A DNA stretch of 23,798 nt from CAYFUF01 sp964394795. GTDB taxonomy: Bacteria > Bacillota > Clostridia > Tissierellales > Peptoniphilaceae. How positions within the stretch are numbered: position 1 is the first letter of the stretch; each line of letters opens with the position of its first letter. The DNA lies in NCBI GenBank assembly GCA_964394795.1, contig CAYMYX010000025.1, forward strand, positions 1-23,798, read 5' to 3'. Position numbers and translations under genes: made by a program. Shown piece by piece: positions 1 to 7,633 of this stretch. The notes under the pieces are model-generated. The model saw only the letters and a program-made list of their open reading frames with translations. It did no database searches and was not told where the DNA came from.

Positions 1-40
1 ACGGCGTAACTTTTGATTATGGACATAGGAACCTCGCTTT

Positions 41-943
41 CTATTTCACGAGTTCTTTACCTTCTTGTTTAGGTATACCAACTCTTAAGCTGATGGGCAT
101 AGCACCGAGGTCAGCACTTTGATTCACTTCAACATGGCCATCAATGGAAAGATAGATGTCAATGTCCGTATCATCCCAACCATAAGGTTCTTTCATGAGG
201 CGTTGCATGTCGAGCATGGCCACCTTTAGGGCTTCTTCGAAGGAGTCGCGAGCTGCGACAGTGTACCAGCGGTCGGTGGTCTCGATTACGGGGCGATCGA
301 GGTGGAAGTTCTTGATCAGGTCGACGGTTACAGTAGCTGAGCCCGAACATTCGAGAGCGGCTCCATCGAGTTCGCCGTCGCCCATGGCCCCATGAAGGTC
401 GCCAATTTGTAGGAGGGCGCCTGGAACATTGACGGGGAGGTAGACGGTGGATCCGGAAATGATGGCCCGGCTATCTATGTTACCGCCGTGGTCGCCGATG
501 CGGCCGCAGCCAATGGGGTCTCCCGCGGGAGCGACACCGATGACACCGATCATCTTGTGGAGGGGAATCTCCAAATCGTTGAAGAAGGCAACGCCACGAC
601 CGTTATCAATGTCGATGATTTTTGTACGGATCTCCGAGTTTTCTTTGAGGGGGCCGACGCCGTAGGTTACGCCGATTCCGTAGTCCTCGACGGTGATGTC
701 GTTGATGTGGACGACGAGGACATCGCCTGGTTCGGCACCTTCCACGTAAACGGGGCCGGTTCCAGGATTGACTTGATCGAAGTCTATGCTACCAACCAAC
801 TCATCTTCATTCTGCAGCTGTTTAGAGAAACAATCAACGGTATTGAATTTGATTTGGTCGCCGGTTTGGACACGCTCGACGGGTTCATGGTTCTTGTCGA
901 AAGTAAATTGACGGTCTTCTACTTTGAGTTCAAATTTTGCCAT
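41..943 (-). CDS. Acetamidase/formamidase family protein
   Basis: A 300-residue protein of the FmdA/AmdA family, metal-dependent cytosolic amidases that release ammonia from formamide, acetamide or similar short amides. Family hallmarks visible are the GDHGGNIDSR segment near residue 150 and GDLHGAMGDGE near residue 183, which supply metal-site and catalytic residues. The length matches the family. The start is set by an AGGAGG motif seven bases before the ATG; the stop lies at 41-43. It stands alone on the minus strand, divergent from the decarboxylase across a scaffold gap. Its codons are rich in G/C third positions, like the rest of copy A and unlike the right half of the window. The exact substrate cannot be read from sequence. 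Nothing is visible in bases 1-40. Confidence 0.9.
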   Translation of the reverse strand: MAKFELKVEDRQFTFDKNHEPVERVQTGDQIKFNTVDCFSKQLQNEDELVGSIDFDQVNPGTGPVYVEGAEPGDVLVVHINDITVEDYGIGVTYGVGPLKENSEIRTKIIDIDNGRGVAFFNDLEIPLHKMIGVIGVAPAGDPIGCGRIGDHGGNIDSRAIISGSTVYLPVNVPGALLQIGDLHGAMGDGELDGAALECSGSATVTVDLIKNFHLDRPVIETTDRWYTVAARDSFEEALKVAMLDMQRLMKEPYGWDDTDIDIYLSIDGHVEVNQSADLGAMPISLRVGIPKQEGKELVK

Positions 944-970
944 AGAATCCTCCTTGATATTCTTGGCTTT

Positions 971-999
971 ATCATAGCATAGAAGTTAGGTGTTATGAA
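971..999 (-). promoter_or_regulatory. Candidate promoter of the amidase gene
   Basis: On the minus strand TTCATA and TATGAT are separated by 17 bases, with the -10 about 28 bases before the ATG. The -35 matches consensus at four of six positions, so this is plausible but unproven. Confidence 0.45.
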
Positions 1000-1069
1000 A
1001 GATAAGCACAAGGTTCGTTAGTTGTCATAAAGCGGGCCATATTTCCGTCGTGTATAATATTCCTAAGAG

Positions 1070-1169
1070 NNNNNNNNNNNNNNNNNNNNNNNNNNNNNNN
1101 NNNNNNNNNNNNNNNNNNNNNNNNNNNNNNNNNNNNNNNNNNNNNNNNNNNNNNNNNNNNNNNNNNNNN
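1070..1169. other. Scaffold gap (100 N), nominal length
   Basis: Exactly 100 N. Comparison with the full-length paralogue at 11910 shows that 183 codons (about 549 bases) of the decarboxylase, plus its promoter, are missing before base 1170. The true gap must therefore be several times longer than drawn. Any reading frame running through the N run is an artefact. Confidence 0.95.
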
Positions 1170-2336
1170 GACAAAGTCTACAGCGATGAGGATAACCTCG
1201 AAAAAGCAGTAGCTGCTATCGCCGACCTTTTCGAGAAGGCTGAAAAACCTGCCGTTCTCGTCGACATGGATGTGGACCGTTTAGGTGTTACGGAGAAAAT
1301 CCAGCAGTTCATCGACAAGACCCAGACGCCATTCGCCCAGATGACTACCGGCAAGGGAATCATCTATGAGGGCCACCCTCTCTTTAGAGGATCTTACAAT
1401 GGAGGCTTCTCTAAACCTGAAGTCATTGACTTTGTCGAGTGTGCGGACTTCTTGTTGACGGTATCGCCTCGATTTATCGAGTGGAATTCTGGAGCCTTCA
1501 CCCACGATTTAAACGATGATGCCTTCGTAAACCTCCACAAGGACTACGTGGATGTTGCAGACGAAGTCTTCGAAGCGGTGGACATTAATGATGTGTTGGA
1601 TAAGCTATTGGATAAGGTGGAAGAGAAACAGCTGGAAACTGCGAACGAAACACCAGCAGCGGAAAAAGAAGAGAAACCAGCCTTCACCTTCGAAGCCGAC
1701 AAAACCCTAAACCACAAAGACTTCTGGCAGCAGATTGGAACCTTCCTCCAGGAAGACGACATTATCTTCGCTGAAACCGGATCATCTAGTCACGGCGTAA
1801 GCAGCTTGACTTTACCAAAGGGAACGAAATATATCGCATCATCCATTTGGGGCGCAATCGGATTTACGCTACCCGCGCTATTTGGTAGCTTACTGGCCGC
1901 ACCGGAGAAGAGACAACTGCTCTTAATCGGCGACGGGTCGTTCCAGGTGACCGCCCAGGAACTTTCTCGCATTCTTTACGAAGAGTTGAATCCCATCATC
2001 TTCCTCATCAATAACGAAGGCTACACCATCGAGCGCATGATTATGGGCATGGAAGCGGATTATAACGATATTCCGGATTGGAAGTATGCCGAACTTCCGA
2101 ACTTCTTAGTGAAAGATAATAAGATGAAGACCTTTACCGTAACCACGCAAGGTGAATTAGCTCAAGCTTTGGATGAAGCGGAGAGCGCAACCCATGGCGT
2201 GCTGATCGAAGTCATGCTAACAAAGGAAGATGCACCTGAGTCGTTGAAGATGCATGGCCCAAAATTGGCAAGCTTCAACTATGGATGGCGGGGCATGAAG
2301 GAAATGGGCGAAGAGGACAAGTACGTCGATCTATAA
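1170..2336 (+). CDS. 2-oxoacid (pyruvate/indolepyruvate-type) decarboxylase, copy A, 5' end lost in gap
   Basis: C-terminal part (388 residues) of a thiamine-diphosphate-dependent 2-oxoacid decarboxylase of the Pdc/IpdC/KdcA family, which turns a 2-oxoacid into an aldehyde and CO2. The central domain and the C-terminal TPP-binding domain are present, including the GDGSFQVTAQE and FLINNEGYTIE segments that bind Mg-TPP. The N-terminal domain with the catalytic Glu and the His-His pair must lie in the gap. It aligns end to end with the copy at 11910-13613, including the C-terminal MKEMGEED; the main difference is the linker near 1620-1690, which is richer in Glu and Ala here. C-ending codons are more frequent than in copy B. 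A small peptide gene and a terminator follow. Substrate preference (pyruvate, branched-chain or aromatic) cannot be settled. Confidence 0.9.
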   Translation, partial: DKVYSDEDNLEKAVAAIADLFEKAEKPAVLVDMDVDRLGVTEKIQQFIDKTQTPFAQMTTGKGIIYEGHPLFRGSYNGGFSKPEVIDFVECADFLLTVSPRFIEWNSGAFTHDLNDDAFVNLHKDYVDVADEVFEAVDINDVLDKLLDKVEEKQLETANETPAAEKEEKPAFTFEADKTLNHKDFWQQIGTFLQEDDIIFAETGSSSHGVSSLTLPKGTKYIASSIWGAIGFTLPALFGSLLAAPEKRQLLLIGDGSFQVTAQELSRILYEELNPIIFLINNEGYTIERMIMGMEADYNDIPDWKYAELPNFLVKDNKMKTFTVTTQGELAQALDEAESATHGVLIEVMLTKEDAPESLKMHGPKLASFNYGWRGMKEMGEEDKYVDL

Positions 2337-2434
2337 AATAATACGCGAAGATTCATTTATCTTACTGAAGTGGGTATATTTAGGGCAAGATTAGGTAAGA
2401 AATTTATCTAAAATACTTTTCATTTAAGAAGAGA

Positions 2435-2539
2435 ATGATGAAAAAGAAATTTGCTTTAATTTGGGCGTTAGTCTTTGCACTCGTGTTAGTCGCTCCGGTT
2501 GCCATCGTAGCCGTGTCAGGACGTAATCGAGATCGATAG
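2435..2539 (+). CDS. Small hydrophobic membrane peptide (34 aa)
   Basis: An open frame of 34 residues: two starting Met, a KKK cluster, one hydrophobic stretch of about 20 residues (FALIWALVFALVLVAPVAIV), then a short polar tail ending RNRDR. This is the layout of a single-span membrane peptide or uncleaved signal anchor. The ribosome binding site is weak (AAGAAGAG, about four bases before the first ATG). It lies between the decarboxylase and the rho-independent terminator at 2557. Support for it being real comes from copy B, where the end of the same peptide (AVSGRNRNR then stop) is conserved at the same place after the decarboxylase, although the start has been lost there. Function unknown. 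Confidence 0.55.
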   Translation: MMKKKFALIWALVFALVLVAPVAIVAVSGRNRDR

Positions 2540-2556
2540 AGTGTAAATAAGTAACC

Positions 2557-2590
2557 AACTCCGATGGCATTGCTGTCGGAGTTTTTTTTG
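2557..2590 (+). terminator. Rho-independent terminator after decarboxylase/small peptide, copy A
   Basis: AACTCCGA pairs with TCGGAGTT across an 11-base loop and is followed by a run of T. The same CTCCG/CGGAG stem and T run occur after copy B at 13718. Confidence 0.85.
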
Positions 2591-2604
2591 TAAGGGGGCA
2601 AGTC

Positions 2605-3504
2605 GTGACTAAAAACATCATCGAGCTGGAAAAACTATCGAAAAAATTTGGGCAATTTGAAGCCTTAGAAGAGATAGACCTCACGTTAGCACCGGCAGAA
2701 ATCCTAGGCTTCATTGGACCAAACGGAGCGGGCAAAAGTACAACCATTCGCATCATATTAGGATTGTTAAAGGGCGAAGGTTCTGCCAAAGTCTTTGGCC
2801 TAGACGCGTGGAAGGATGCCGTCGAGATTCACAAGAACTTGGCCTACGTTCCAGGCGATGTCGCCCTATGGCCCCAACTTACGGGCGGCGAAGTTATCGA
2901 CTTTTTTCTCAAAGTTCGAGGACAGGAAAAGACCAACCGCAAAAAGGAATTAATTGAGAAGTTCGACTTAGACCCCTCCAAAAAATGCAAAACCTACTCC
3001 AAAGGAAACCGGCAAAAGGTTGCCCTTATCGCAGCCCTCAGCGCTGATGTTGACCTCTACATTTTTGACGAGCCTACAGCAGGCCTCGACCCCTTGATGG
3101 AAAGCTACTTCCAAGAGGAAGTCAGACGAATCGCCGCGGAAGGTAAGGCCATCCTCCTGTCCTCCCACATCCTCTCCGAAGTCGAGAAACTCTGCGATAC
3201 CATCAGCATCATCAAAGAAGGCCGCATCATCGAGAGCGGAAAGCTGGCCGATATGCGCCACCTGACGAGGAGCAAGGTCAAGGTGAAGACGAGAAAACCT
3301 TTAGGCGACCTGACCCAGCTTCCCTACGTTCACGATCCCGTTATTGAAGACGACCTAATCACTTTTGGCGTCGACGGCGACCGGCTTGGCGAGGCGATGG
3401 CCCAAATCAGCCAACACGACATCCTCCTCCTCGAGACCCAGCCCCCAACCCTCGAGGACCTTTTCATGAGCCACTATGAGAAAGAAGTCAGCCATGAAAG
3501 CTAA
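2605..3504 (+). CDS. ABC transporter ATP-binding protein (antibiotic-exporter type)
   Basis: A 299-residue ATPase that powers the ABC-2-type permease encoded next. Walker A is GPNGAGKST (38-46), the signature is SKGNRQK (132-138), Walker B is DLYIFDEPTAGLD (150-162), and the switch His is in LLSSHILSE. Where many ATPases carry the Q-loop Gln there is PGDVALWP, as I recall for exporters of the tetronasin/polyketide-antibiotic type. A C-terminal domain of about 80 residues follows the ATPase core. The start is GTG, chosen because AAGGGGG lies seven bases upstream and the conserved ATPase begins at once. The end overlaps the permease start by 11 bases, indicating coupled translation. The pair sits at the position held by a nuclease-like gene in copy B, so it is specific to copy A. 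Confidence 0.92.
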   Translation: MTKNIIELEKLSKKFGQFEALEEIDLTLAPAEILGFIGPNGAGKSTTIRIILGLLKGEGSAKVFGLDAWKDAVEIHKNLAYVPGDVALWPQLTGGEVIDFFLKVRGQEKTNRKKELIEKFDLDPSKKCKTYSKGNRQKVALIAALSADVDLYIFDEPTAGLDPLMESYFQEEVRRIAAEGKAILLSSHILSEVEKLCDTISIIKEGRIIESGKLADMRHLTRSKVKVKTRKPLGDLTQLPYVHDPVIEDDLITFGVDGDRLGEAMAQISQHDILLLETQPPTLEDLFMSHYEKEVSHES

Positions 3505-5095
3505 GTTCACCAATACGAGGACCATGGTCGGGTTCATCCTCAAACACGACCGCATATCTTTGTCCATTTATACCGTCGTGATCGCCCTCTTCATGATTTT
3601 TCTCGTGCCCATTTTTAGCGACATTCTGAACACGTCCTCTAACCACGAAGCCCTCGTTTCAACCATGCGAAATCCAGCAATGGTGGCCATGGTCGGACCT
3701 GTCTACGTCGACTCCACATATACGCTTGGCTCAATCTACGCCAATTATATGACCGTCTTCACCGGTCTAATTTTTGCCGCCTGGAACATCCTTTTCGTCA
3801 CTCGTCACACCAGGAAGGAAGAGGAGCAGGGCAGTCTAGAGTTGGTTCAATCCCTAACCGTGGGTAAGGTAGCCAATCTAACAGCCACTCTAGTTATCGC
3901 CTTCGCAGTAAATACCCTTATATGTCTAGCAATGACAATTGGTTTTCCTCTAATCTCCAACGGGGAAATGGACCTTCTCGCCAGCTTTAATTTTTCTTTA
4001 GCAACCACTTTGTTCGGATTCCTCTTTGCCCTAGTCGCCGCCTTCTTTGCCCAGTTAGCGACGACATCACGCATGACGAATTCCTTAAGTTTTCTACTCC
4101 TGATGGTGACGTATCTACTCCGCGCCGCGGGGGACCTATCCAATGAAACTCTATCCCTAATCTCCCCCCTAGGGCTAATAACAAGAACCAAGAGCTTTAT
4201 TACGAACGACTGGCGGCCAATAGCCATCATCGCTTTAGAAGCGCTCGTGCTCATCCTAGTCGCCTACCGGCTAGCTATAGGTCGCGACCTTCAAGCCGGC
4301 ATCCTCCGAGAAGGCAAGGGAAGAACGACAATATCTCCTTTGGTCAGAGGCATTAAAAGCTTCACCTTCCACCTACAGAAATACCAGTTCTTGTTGTGGG
4401 CACTTGTGGTCTTCAGCTTTTCAGGCATGTATGGGTCCATCTTCGGCGACTTGGAGGGCTTCATCGAATCCTCCGACCTCATCAAAGGGATGCTTGCTGT
4501 GGAAGGCGCGGGCAGCCTCACCGACCAATTCATTGCCATGCTCATGGTGGTCATGTCCATGATTACCACCATTCCAGTCCTCTATTTCGTCAACCGCATC
4601 CTGGGTGAGGAGAAAAAGGGCCATGCCGAAAACATCCTCACCAAACCCGTTTCCCGTTATACCTACTTCGCCTCCTTTATCGGCTTGGCGATCTTAGCTG
4701 CAGTCATTTACCAAGTCTTAGTAGCTTTGGGTTTCTGGACTGTTGGACGAATGACTTTGGAGACCATATCGCCACTAAGCACCTTCCTGGTAGCCGCCCT
4801 GAACTACGTACCGGCAATACTTGTTATGGTTGGTGTAGCAACGGTATTAGTCGCATATCTACCAAACAAAGCTTGGCTATCTTACCTCTATCTAGGTTAC
4901 GCCGTCCTTGTCATTTATCTCGGTCGTCTATTGAAATTCCCCGAAGCGCTGGAAAAGTTCACTCCTTTCGGCTATGTGAGCAACTATCCTTTGGAAGAAG
5001 TTAATGTGGTGAATCTGGTGGGGTTGGTGGTCGTGGGTATGGCCCTCATTTTCATCGGTCTAAAGGGCTACCGGGAAAGGGATTTGGCGAATTAA
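3494..5095 (+). CDS. ABC-2-type exporter permease, polyketide-antibiotic-exporter-like
   Basis: About 533 residues with roughly twelve hydrophobic spans in two similar halves, for example FMIFLVPIFSDIL, FLFALVAAFFAQLA, IPVLYFVNRILG and VVVGMALIFIGL. This is the size and layout of the large fused permeases paired with tetronasin/antibiotic-type ATPases. The start at 3494 (MKAKFTN) overlaps the ATPase stop; an upstream in-frame ATG at 3476 would add six charged residues and is less likely. The loop around residues 110-115 (RHTRKEEEQGSLELVQ) matches the cytoplasmic coupling region of such permeases, and a second copy (GEEKKGHAENILTKPVSR) lies in the other half. Substrate unknown; a toxic peptide, lipid or antibiotic is the usual inference for the family. 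Confidence 0.85.
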   Translation: MKAKFTNTRTMVGFILKHDRISLSIYTVVIALFMIFLVPIFSDILNTSSNHEALVSTMRNPAMVAMVGPVYVDSTYTLGSIYANYMTVFTGLIFAAWNILFVTRHTRKEEEQGSLELVQSLTVGKVANLTATLVIAFAVNTLICLAMTIGFPLISNGEMDLLASFNFSLATTLFGFLFALVAAFFAQLATTSRMTNSLSFLLLMVTYLLRAAGDLSNETLSLISPLGLITRTKSFITNDWRPIAIIALEALVLILVAYRLAIGRDLQAGILREGKGRTTISPLVRGIKSFTFHLQKYQFLLWALVVFSFSGMYGSIFGDLEGFIESSDLIKGMLAVEGAGSLTDQFIAMLMVVMSMITTIPVLYFVNRILGEEKKGHAENILTKPVSRYTYFASFIGLAILAAVIYQVLVALGFWTVGRMTLETISPLSTFLVAALNYVPAILVMVGVATVLVAYLPNKAWLSYLYLGYAVLVIYLGRLLKFPEALEKFTPFGYVSNYPLEEVNVVNLVGLVVVGMALIFIGLKGYRERDLAN

Positions 5096-5097
5096 AA

Positions 5098-5149
5098 GTT
5101 CACAGAAAAGACACCCAAGCTACCTTTGGATGTCATAAAATCTATCTAT
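5098..5149 (+). promoter_or_regulatory. Conserved upstream element of the (gapped) DUF2202 gene, copy A
   Basis: AGTTCACAGAAAAGACAC is identical to 14982-14999, and the following bases (CCTTTGGATGTCATA) align with the region before the DUF2202 gene of copy B. It begins three bases after the permease stop and is cut by the gap. It is probably the promoter or operator of a DUF2202 gene hidden in the gap. Confidence 0.6.
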
Positions 5150-5249
5150 NNNNNNNNNNNNNNNNNNNNNNNNNNNNNNNNNNNNNNNNNNNNNNNNNNN
5201 NNNNNNNNNNNNNNNNNNNNNNNNNNNNNNNNNNNNNNNNNNNNNNNNN
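5150..5249. other. Scaffold gap (100 N), nominal length
   Basis: Exactly 100 N. The left flank matches the leader of the DUF2202 gene of copy B and the right flank matches its last codons, so a whole DUF2202 gene of about 650 bases probably lies here. Confidence 0.9.
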
Positions 5250-5281
5250 GAACGAATGCAACAGGTGGCCGAGACCGCTAA
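5250..5281 (+). CDS. C-terminal remnant of a DUF2202 ferritin-like protein, copy A (rest in gap)
   Basis: The frame out of the gap reads TNATGGRDR then TAA (5279-5281). It lines up with the end of the copy B protein (RNSIGGPCR then TAA at 15749-15751), and both stops lie shortly before the same inverted repeat (26 bases in each copy). Only these codons survive outside the N run, so the call rests on synteny plus a short match. The final Cys of copy B is Asp here. Confidence 0.5.
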
Positions 5282-5306
5282 CTTCAAATGATATAGCCAA
5301 ACAAAC

Positions 5307-5346
5307 AGAGTACAAGGAGATTTTTCTTGTACTCTTGTTGTATGAT
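5307..5346 (+). promoter_or_regulatory. Inverted repeat overlapping the -35 region of the response-regulator promoter, copy A
   Basis: AGAGTACAAG (5307-5316) and CTTGTACTCT (5326-5335) form a perfect 10-base inverted repeat around a nine-base spacer. A TATGAT -10 follows at 5341-5346, 23 bases before the regulator ATG. The repeat covers the place where a -35 should lie and no good -35 is visible, as expected for an operator or an activator-dependent promoter. Copy B has identical arms with a different spacer. With no T run after it, a terminator is less likely. Confidence 0.65.
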
Positions 5347-5368
5347 AGAGAAAAGACAGGAGGGGGCC

Positions 5369-6052
5369 ATGATAAAGGCATTAATCGTCGATGACAACGA
5401 GCAGATTACGGAAGTATTGAAAAGTTTTGCGATAAAAGAAGGAATCAACGTGGATTTAGCTTTCGACGGCTTGGAAGCGTGGAAGAAGTTCCAGGAGAAT
5501 GACTACGACATCATCCTCCTGGATATTATGATGCCAAAAATTGATGGCTATGAAGTTTTGAAACGAATTCGCAAAGTCTCCATGATTCCCGTCATCCTCA
5601 TCACCGCCAAGGGAGAAGACTACGAGCGCATCATGGGTCTGGATTACGGCGCAGACGACTACATCGTCAAGCCCTTTTCCGTAGCTGAAGTCATGGCCAG
5701 AATCCGGGCCATCCTCCGCCGCCTCGACATCAAAGAAGATACCGAGGAAGCCATCACTGTCGACAACCTCGAGCTTAAGTTAAGCGAATACACCTGCACC
5801 CTGAACGGGACCGAAATTCAGCTCACCAAAAAAGAATTCGAAATCCTCTGGCTCTTGGCCAGCAACCCCGACCGAGTCTTCACCAGAGACCACATCCTGG
5901 ACAAGCTTTGGGGCATGGACTACTTTGGCGACACCAGAACTGTCGATACCCACATCAAAAGACTGAGGGCGAAACTACATAACGACATGAACAAATGGCA
6001 GCTATCCACAGTCCGGGGTGTAGGATACAAGTTTGAGGTTAATCATGACTAG
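5369..6052 (+). CDS. OmpR/PhoB-family response regulator, copy A
   Basis: A 227-residue transcription factor with an N-terminal receiver (about 1-120) and a C-terminal winged helix (about 130-225). The acid pocket D8/D9, phosphoacceptor D52 (in LLDIMMP), T79 and K101 (in IVKPFS) are all present, so it should be phosphorylated by the kinase encoded next. The winged helix carries KEFEILWLLASNPDRVFTR and the recognition-helix segment RTVDTHIKRLRAKL. I chose the ATG at 5369, with AGGAGGGGG just upstream, rather than an earlier in-frame ATG at 5327 that lies in the promoter. The stop overlaps the kinase start by eight bases. It differs from copy B at about 30 residues, mostly in the linker and the first half of the DNA-binding domain; the recognition helix is identical. 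Confidence 0.95.
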   Translation: MIKALIVDDNEQITEVLKSFAIKEGINVDLAFDGLEAWKKFQENDYDIILLDIMMPKIDGYEVLKRIRKVSMIPVILITAKGEDYERIMGLDYGADDYIVKPFSVAEVMARIRAILRRLDIKEDTEEAITVDNLELKLSEYTCTLNGTEIQLTKKEFEILWLLASNPDRVFTRDHILDKLWGMDYFGDTRTVDTHIKRLRAKLHNDMNKWQLSTVRGVGYKFEVNHD

Positions 6053-7571
6053 CCGAATTACTCGCCGCCTCATTATCTACTTCCTCTTAATCATCCTATT
6101 ATTCACCGTCATCAGCGGATTGCTCTTTATCAACTTGGGGAGAAGGGGAATCCATGATTCTGCCGTAAGCCACGCCCAAGAAAGAGGAGAACGAATTGCC
6201 ACCTTCATCGCCAACATCTTGGAAGCAAACGAAGATGAAGAGGAGAGACCTCGCCGAGGGCGAAATCCTGGTGGAAACTCCGGTGGCAACCAAGGCGGAA
6301 ATCCAGGTGGCCAGAGAGGGCAGATGAATAATGCCCCAAGCCGTAATTACATTAAATGGATGAATGACCTACTCGACACAGATATCCGCCTAGTCAGCAG
6401 AGATAACAACGAAATCGTATCAGCCATTGACCGTGAAATCGTCGAATTTTCAGCCCTCAGTGACCTAGAAAGGTCTATGGTCGATCAAGCTTTCCAAGGC
6501 ACCCTAGCGACCAGTAACCAAGAGGCCAATGATTCCATAATCTACGTCGCTGCCCCCATAGAAATGAATAATGAGATTGTCAGCGTTGTTTTATTCGAGG
6601 AAGATAACAACGTTCAGACAGAGTTCTTACAATCGTCCTTGACCATCTTCCTCATCTCCATGCTGGTCGGATCCGTCCTCGTTGCGGTTCTTGCCGTCTT
6701 CTTCGCTAACCGTTTCATCAGCCCGCTTAAAAAATTGAGCAAGACGACGGAGAAGCTCATCGAAGGTAACTACGTCGTCAACTCCAATGTCAATCAGAAA
6801 GATGAGATAGGGGACTTAGCAACCAATATTGACTTGCTAGCTACCCGCTTAGAAGTAGCAAGGATTCAAACGGAAGAAAACAATCAGATGCGGGACGACC
6901 TTATCTCCAACATGTCCCACGAACTGAAGACACCGGTCACCGTCGTCAAATCCTCTCTGGAAGCGCTCAAGGATGGGGTAGTCACGGATCCACAGGAAGT
7001 CGAAGACTACCACCGGATTCTCTACAAAGAGATGGGCTTTTTGGAGAAACTTATCAGCGACCTCATGGAACTGAATATCCTCCGTAACAGCCGCTTAAAA
7101 ATGGAGAAGGAAGAACTCAACTTAATTGACGTCTTAGGCGATGCCGTCCGCGGCCAAGCCCTCTATGCCCGTGAAGAAGGTGTCGTAATCGAGCGGGATT
7201 GCGAGGACACCTACGCACCCTTCTATGGCGACTACTCCAAGCTCCGCCAGCTCTTCATCACCATCATAAATAACGGGATAAAGTATGGTCAGGAAGTAGG
7301 GAAGGTGAATATCGTTGAAATCAACAAGGACCATGCCTACCAAATCAGCATCAGCAATGTCGGTCCAACCATAGACGATGAAACCCTAGATCATCTCTTC
7401 CAACCTTTCTATCGAGATAAAAACACCAAAAAGAAGGGCTTTGGTTTAGGACTCGCCATCGCCAAGGAAATTGCAGATAATCATGGAATCAGCATAAGCG
7501 TAACGAGCAATAACAATCTAACAACCTTCACCTTGGATTTCCCCAAGAGCGAACCAGAAGAAAACCTCTAA
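6045..7571 (+). CDS. Sensor histidine kinase, copy A
   Basis: A 508-residue membrane kinase. Membrane segment 1 is about residues 9-29 and segment 2 about 199-222; between them is an extracellular sensor of about 170 residues. A HAMP linker follows, then HisKA with phospho-acceptor His292 in MSHELKTPVTVVK, and HATPase_c with N-box NNGIKYG and G-box KKGFGLGLAIAKE. The start at 6045 overlaps the regulator stop and gives the short MTSRITRR start shared with copy B. After an acidic stretch (EDEEERPRRGRN) the sensor carries a Gly/Asn repeat (NPGGNSGGNQGGNPGG) that is absent from copy B and explains most of the 15-residue length difference. It should phosphorylate the adjacent regulator. Signal unknown. 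Confidence 0.95.
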   Translation: MTSRITRRLIIYFLLIILLFTVISGLLFINLGRRGIHDSAVSHAQERGERIATFIANILEANEDEEERPRRGRNPGGNSGGNQGGNPGGQRGQMNNAPSRNYIKWMNDLLDTDIRLVSRDNNEIVSAIDREIVEFSALSDLERSMVDQAFQGTLATSNQEANDSIIYVAAPIEMNNEIVSVVLFEEDNNVQTEFLQSSLTIFLISMLVGSVLVAVLAVFFANRFISPLKKLSKTTEKLIEGNYVVNSNVNQKDEIGDLATNIDLLATRLEVARIQTEENNQMRDDLISNMSHELKTPVTVVKSSLEALKDGVVTDPQEVEDYHRILYKEMGFLEKLISDLMELNILRNSRLKMEKEELNLIDVLGDAVRGQALYAREEGVVIERDCEDTYAPFYGDYSKLRQLFITIINNGIKYGQEVGKVNIVEINKDHAYQISISNVGPTIDDETLDHLFQPFYRDKNTKKKGFGLGLAIAKEIADNHGISISVTSNNNLTTFTLDFPKSEPEENL

Positions 7572-7576
7572 ACAAG

Positions 7577-7625
7577 AAAAGGGACTGTATCAGAATCTTC
7601 AACATTCTGACACAGTCCCTTTTTA
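7577..7625. terminator. Bidirectional terminator between kinase and lipoprotein, copy A
   Basis: AAAAGGGACTGT plus TCAGAAT pairs with ATTCTGA plus ACAGTCCCTTTT around a short loop, with T runs on both strands. It ends the kinase transcript from the left and the lipoprotein transcript from the right. Confidence 0.85.
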
Positions 7626-7633
7626 GTTTCTCA

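Noticed and set aside
488..982. Plus-strand frame of 164 codons over the amidase gene
   Set aside because: Antisense to a well-recognised enzyme and without a ribosome binding site or protein-like motif.
1022..1058. TTGTCA and TATAAT left of the first gap as a decarboxylase promoter
   Set aside because: The two boxes are 25 bases apart, too far for a normal promoter, and the gene start is not visible.
1050..1169. Reading frame starting with MYNIPK and running through the N run into the decarboxylase
   Set aside because: The link exists only because N codons contain no stops; the full-length paralogue begins differently, so the real start is in the gap.
3847..4254. Minus-strand frame of 135 codons inside the permease gene
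   Set aside because: Basic, low-information sequence antisense to membrane spans; no binding site.
5327..5368. N-terminal extension of the copy A response regulator
   Set aside because: It overlaps the promoter and inverted repeat; the receiver domain starts at the ATG at 5369 as in copy B.
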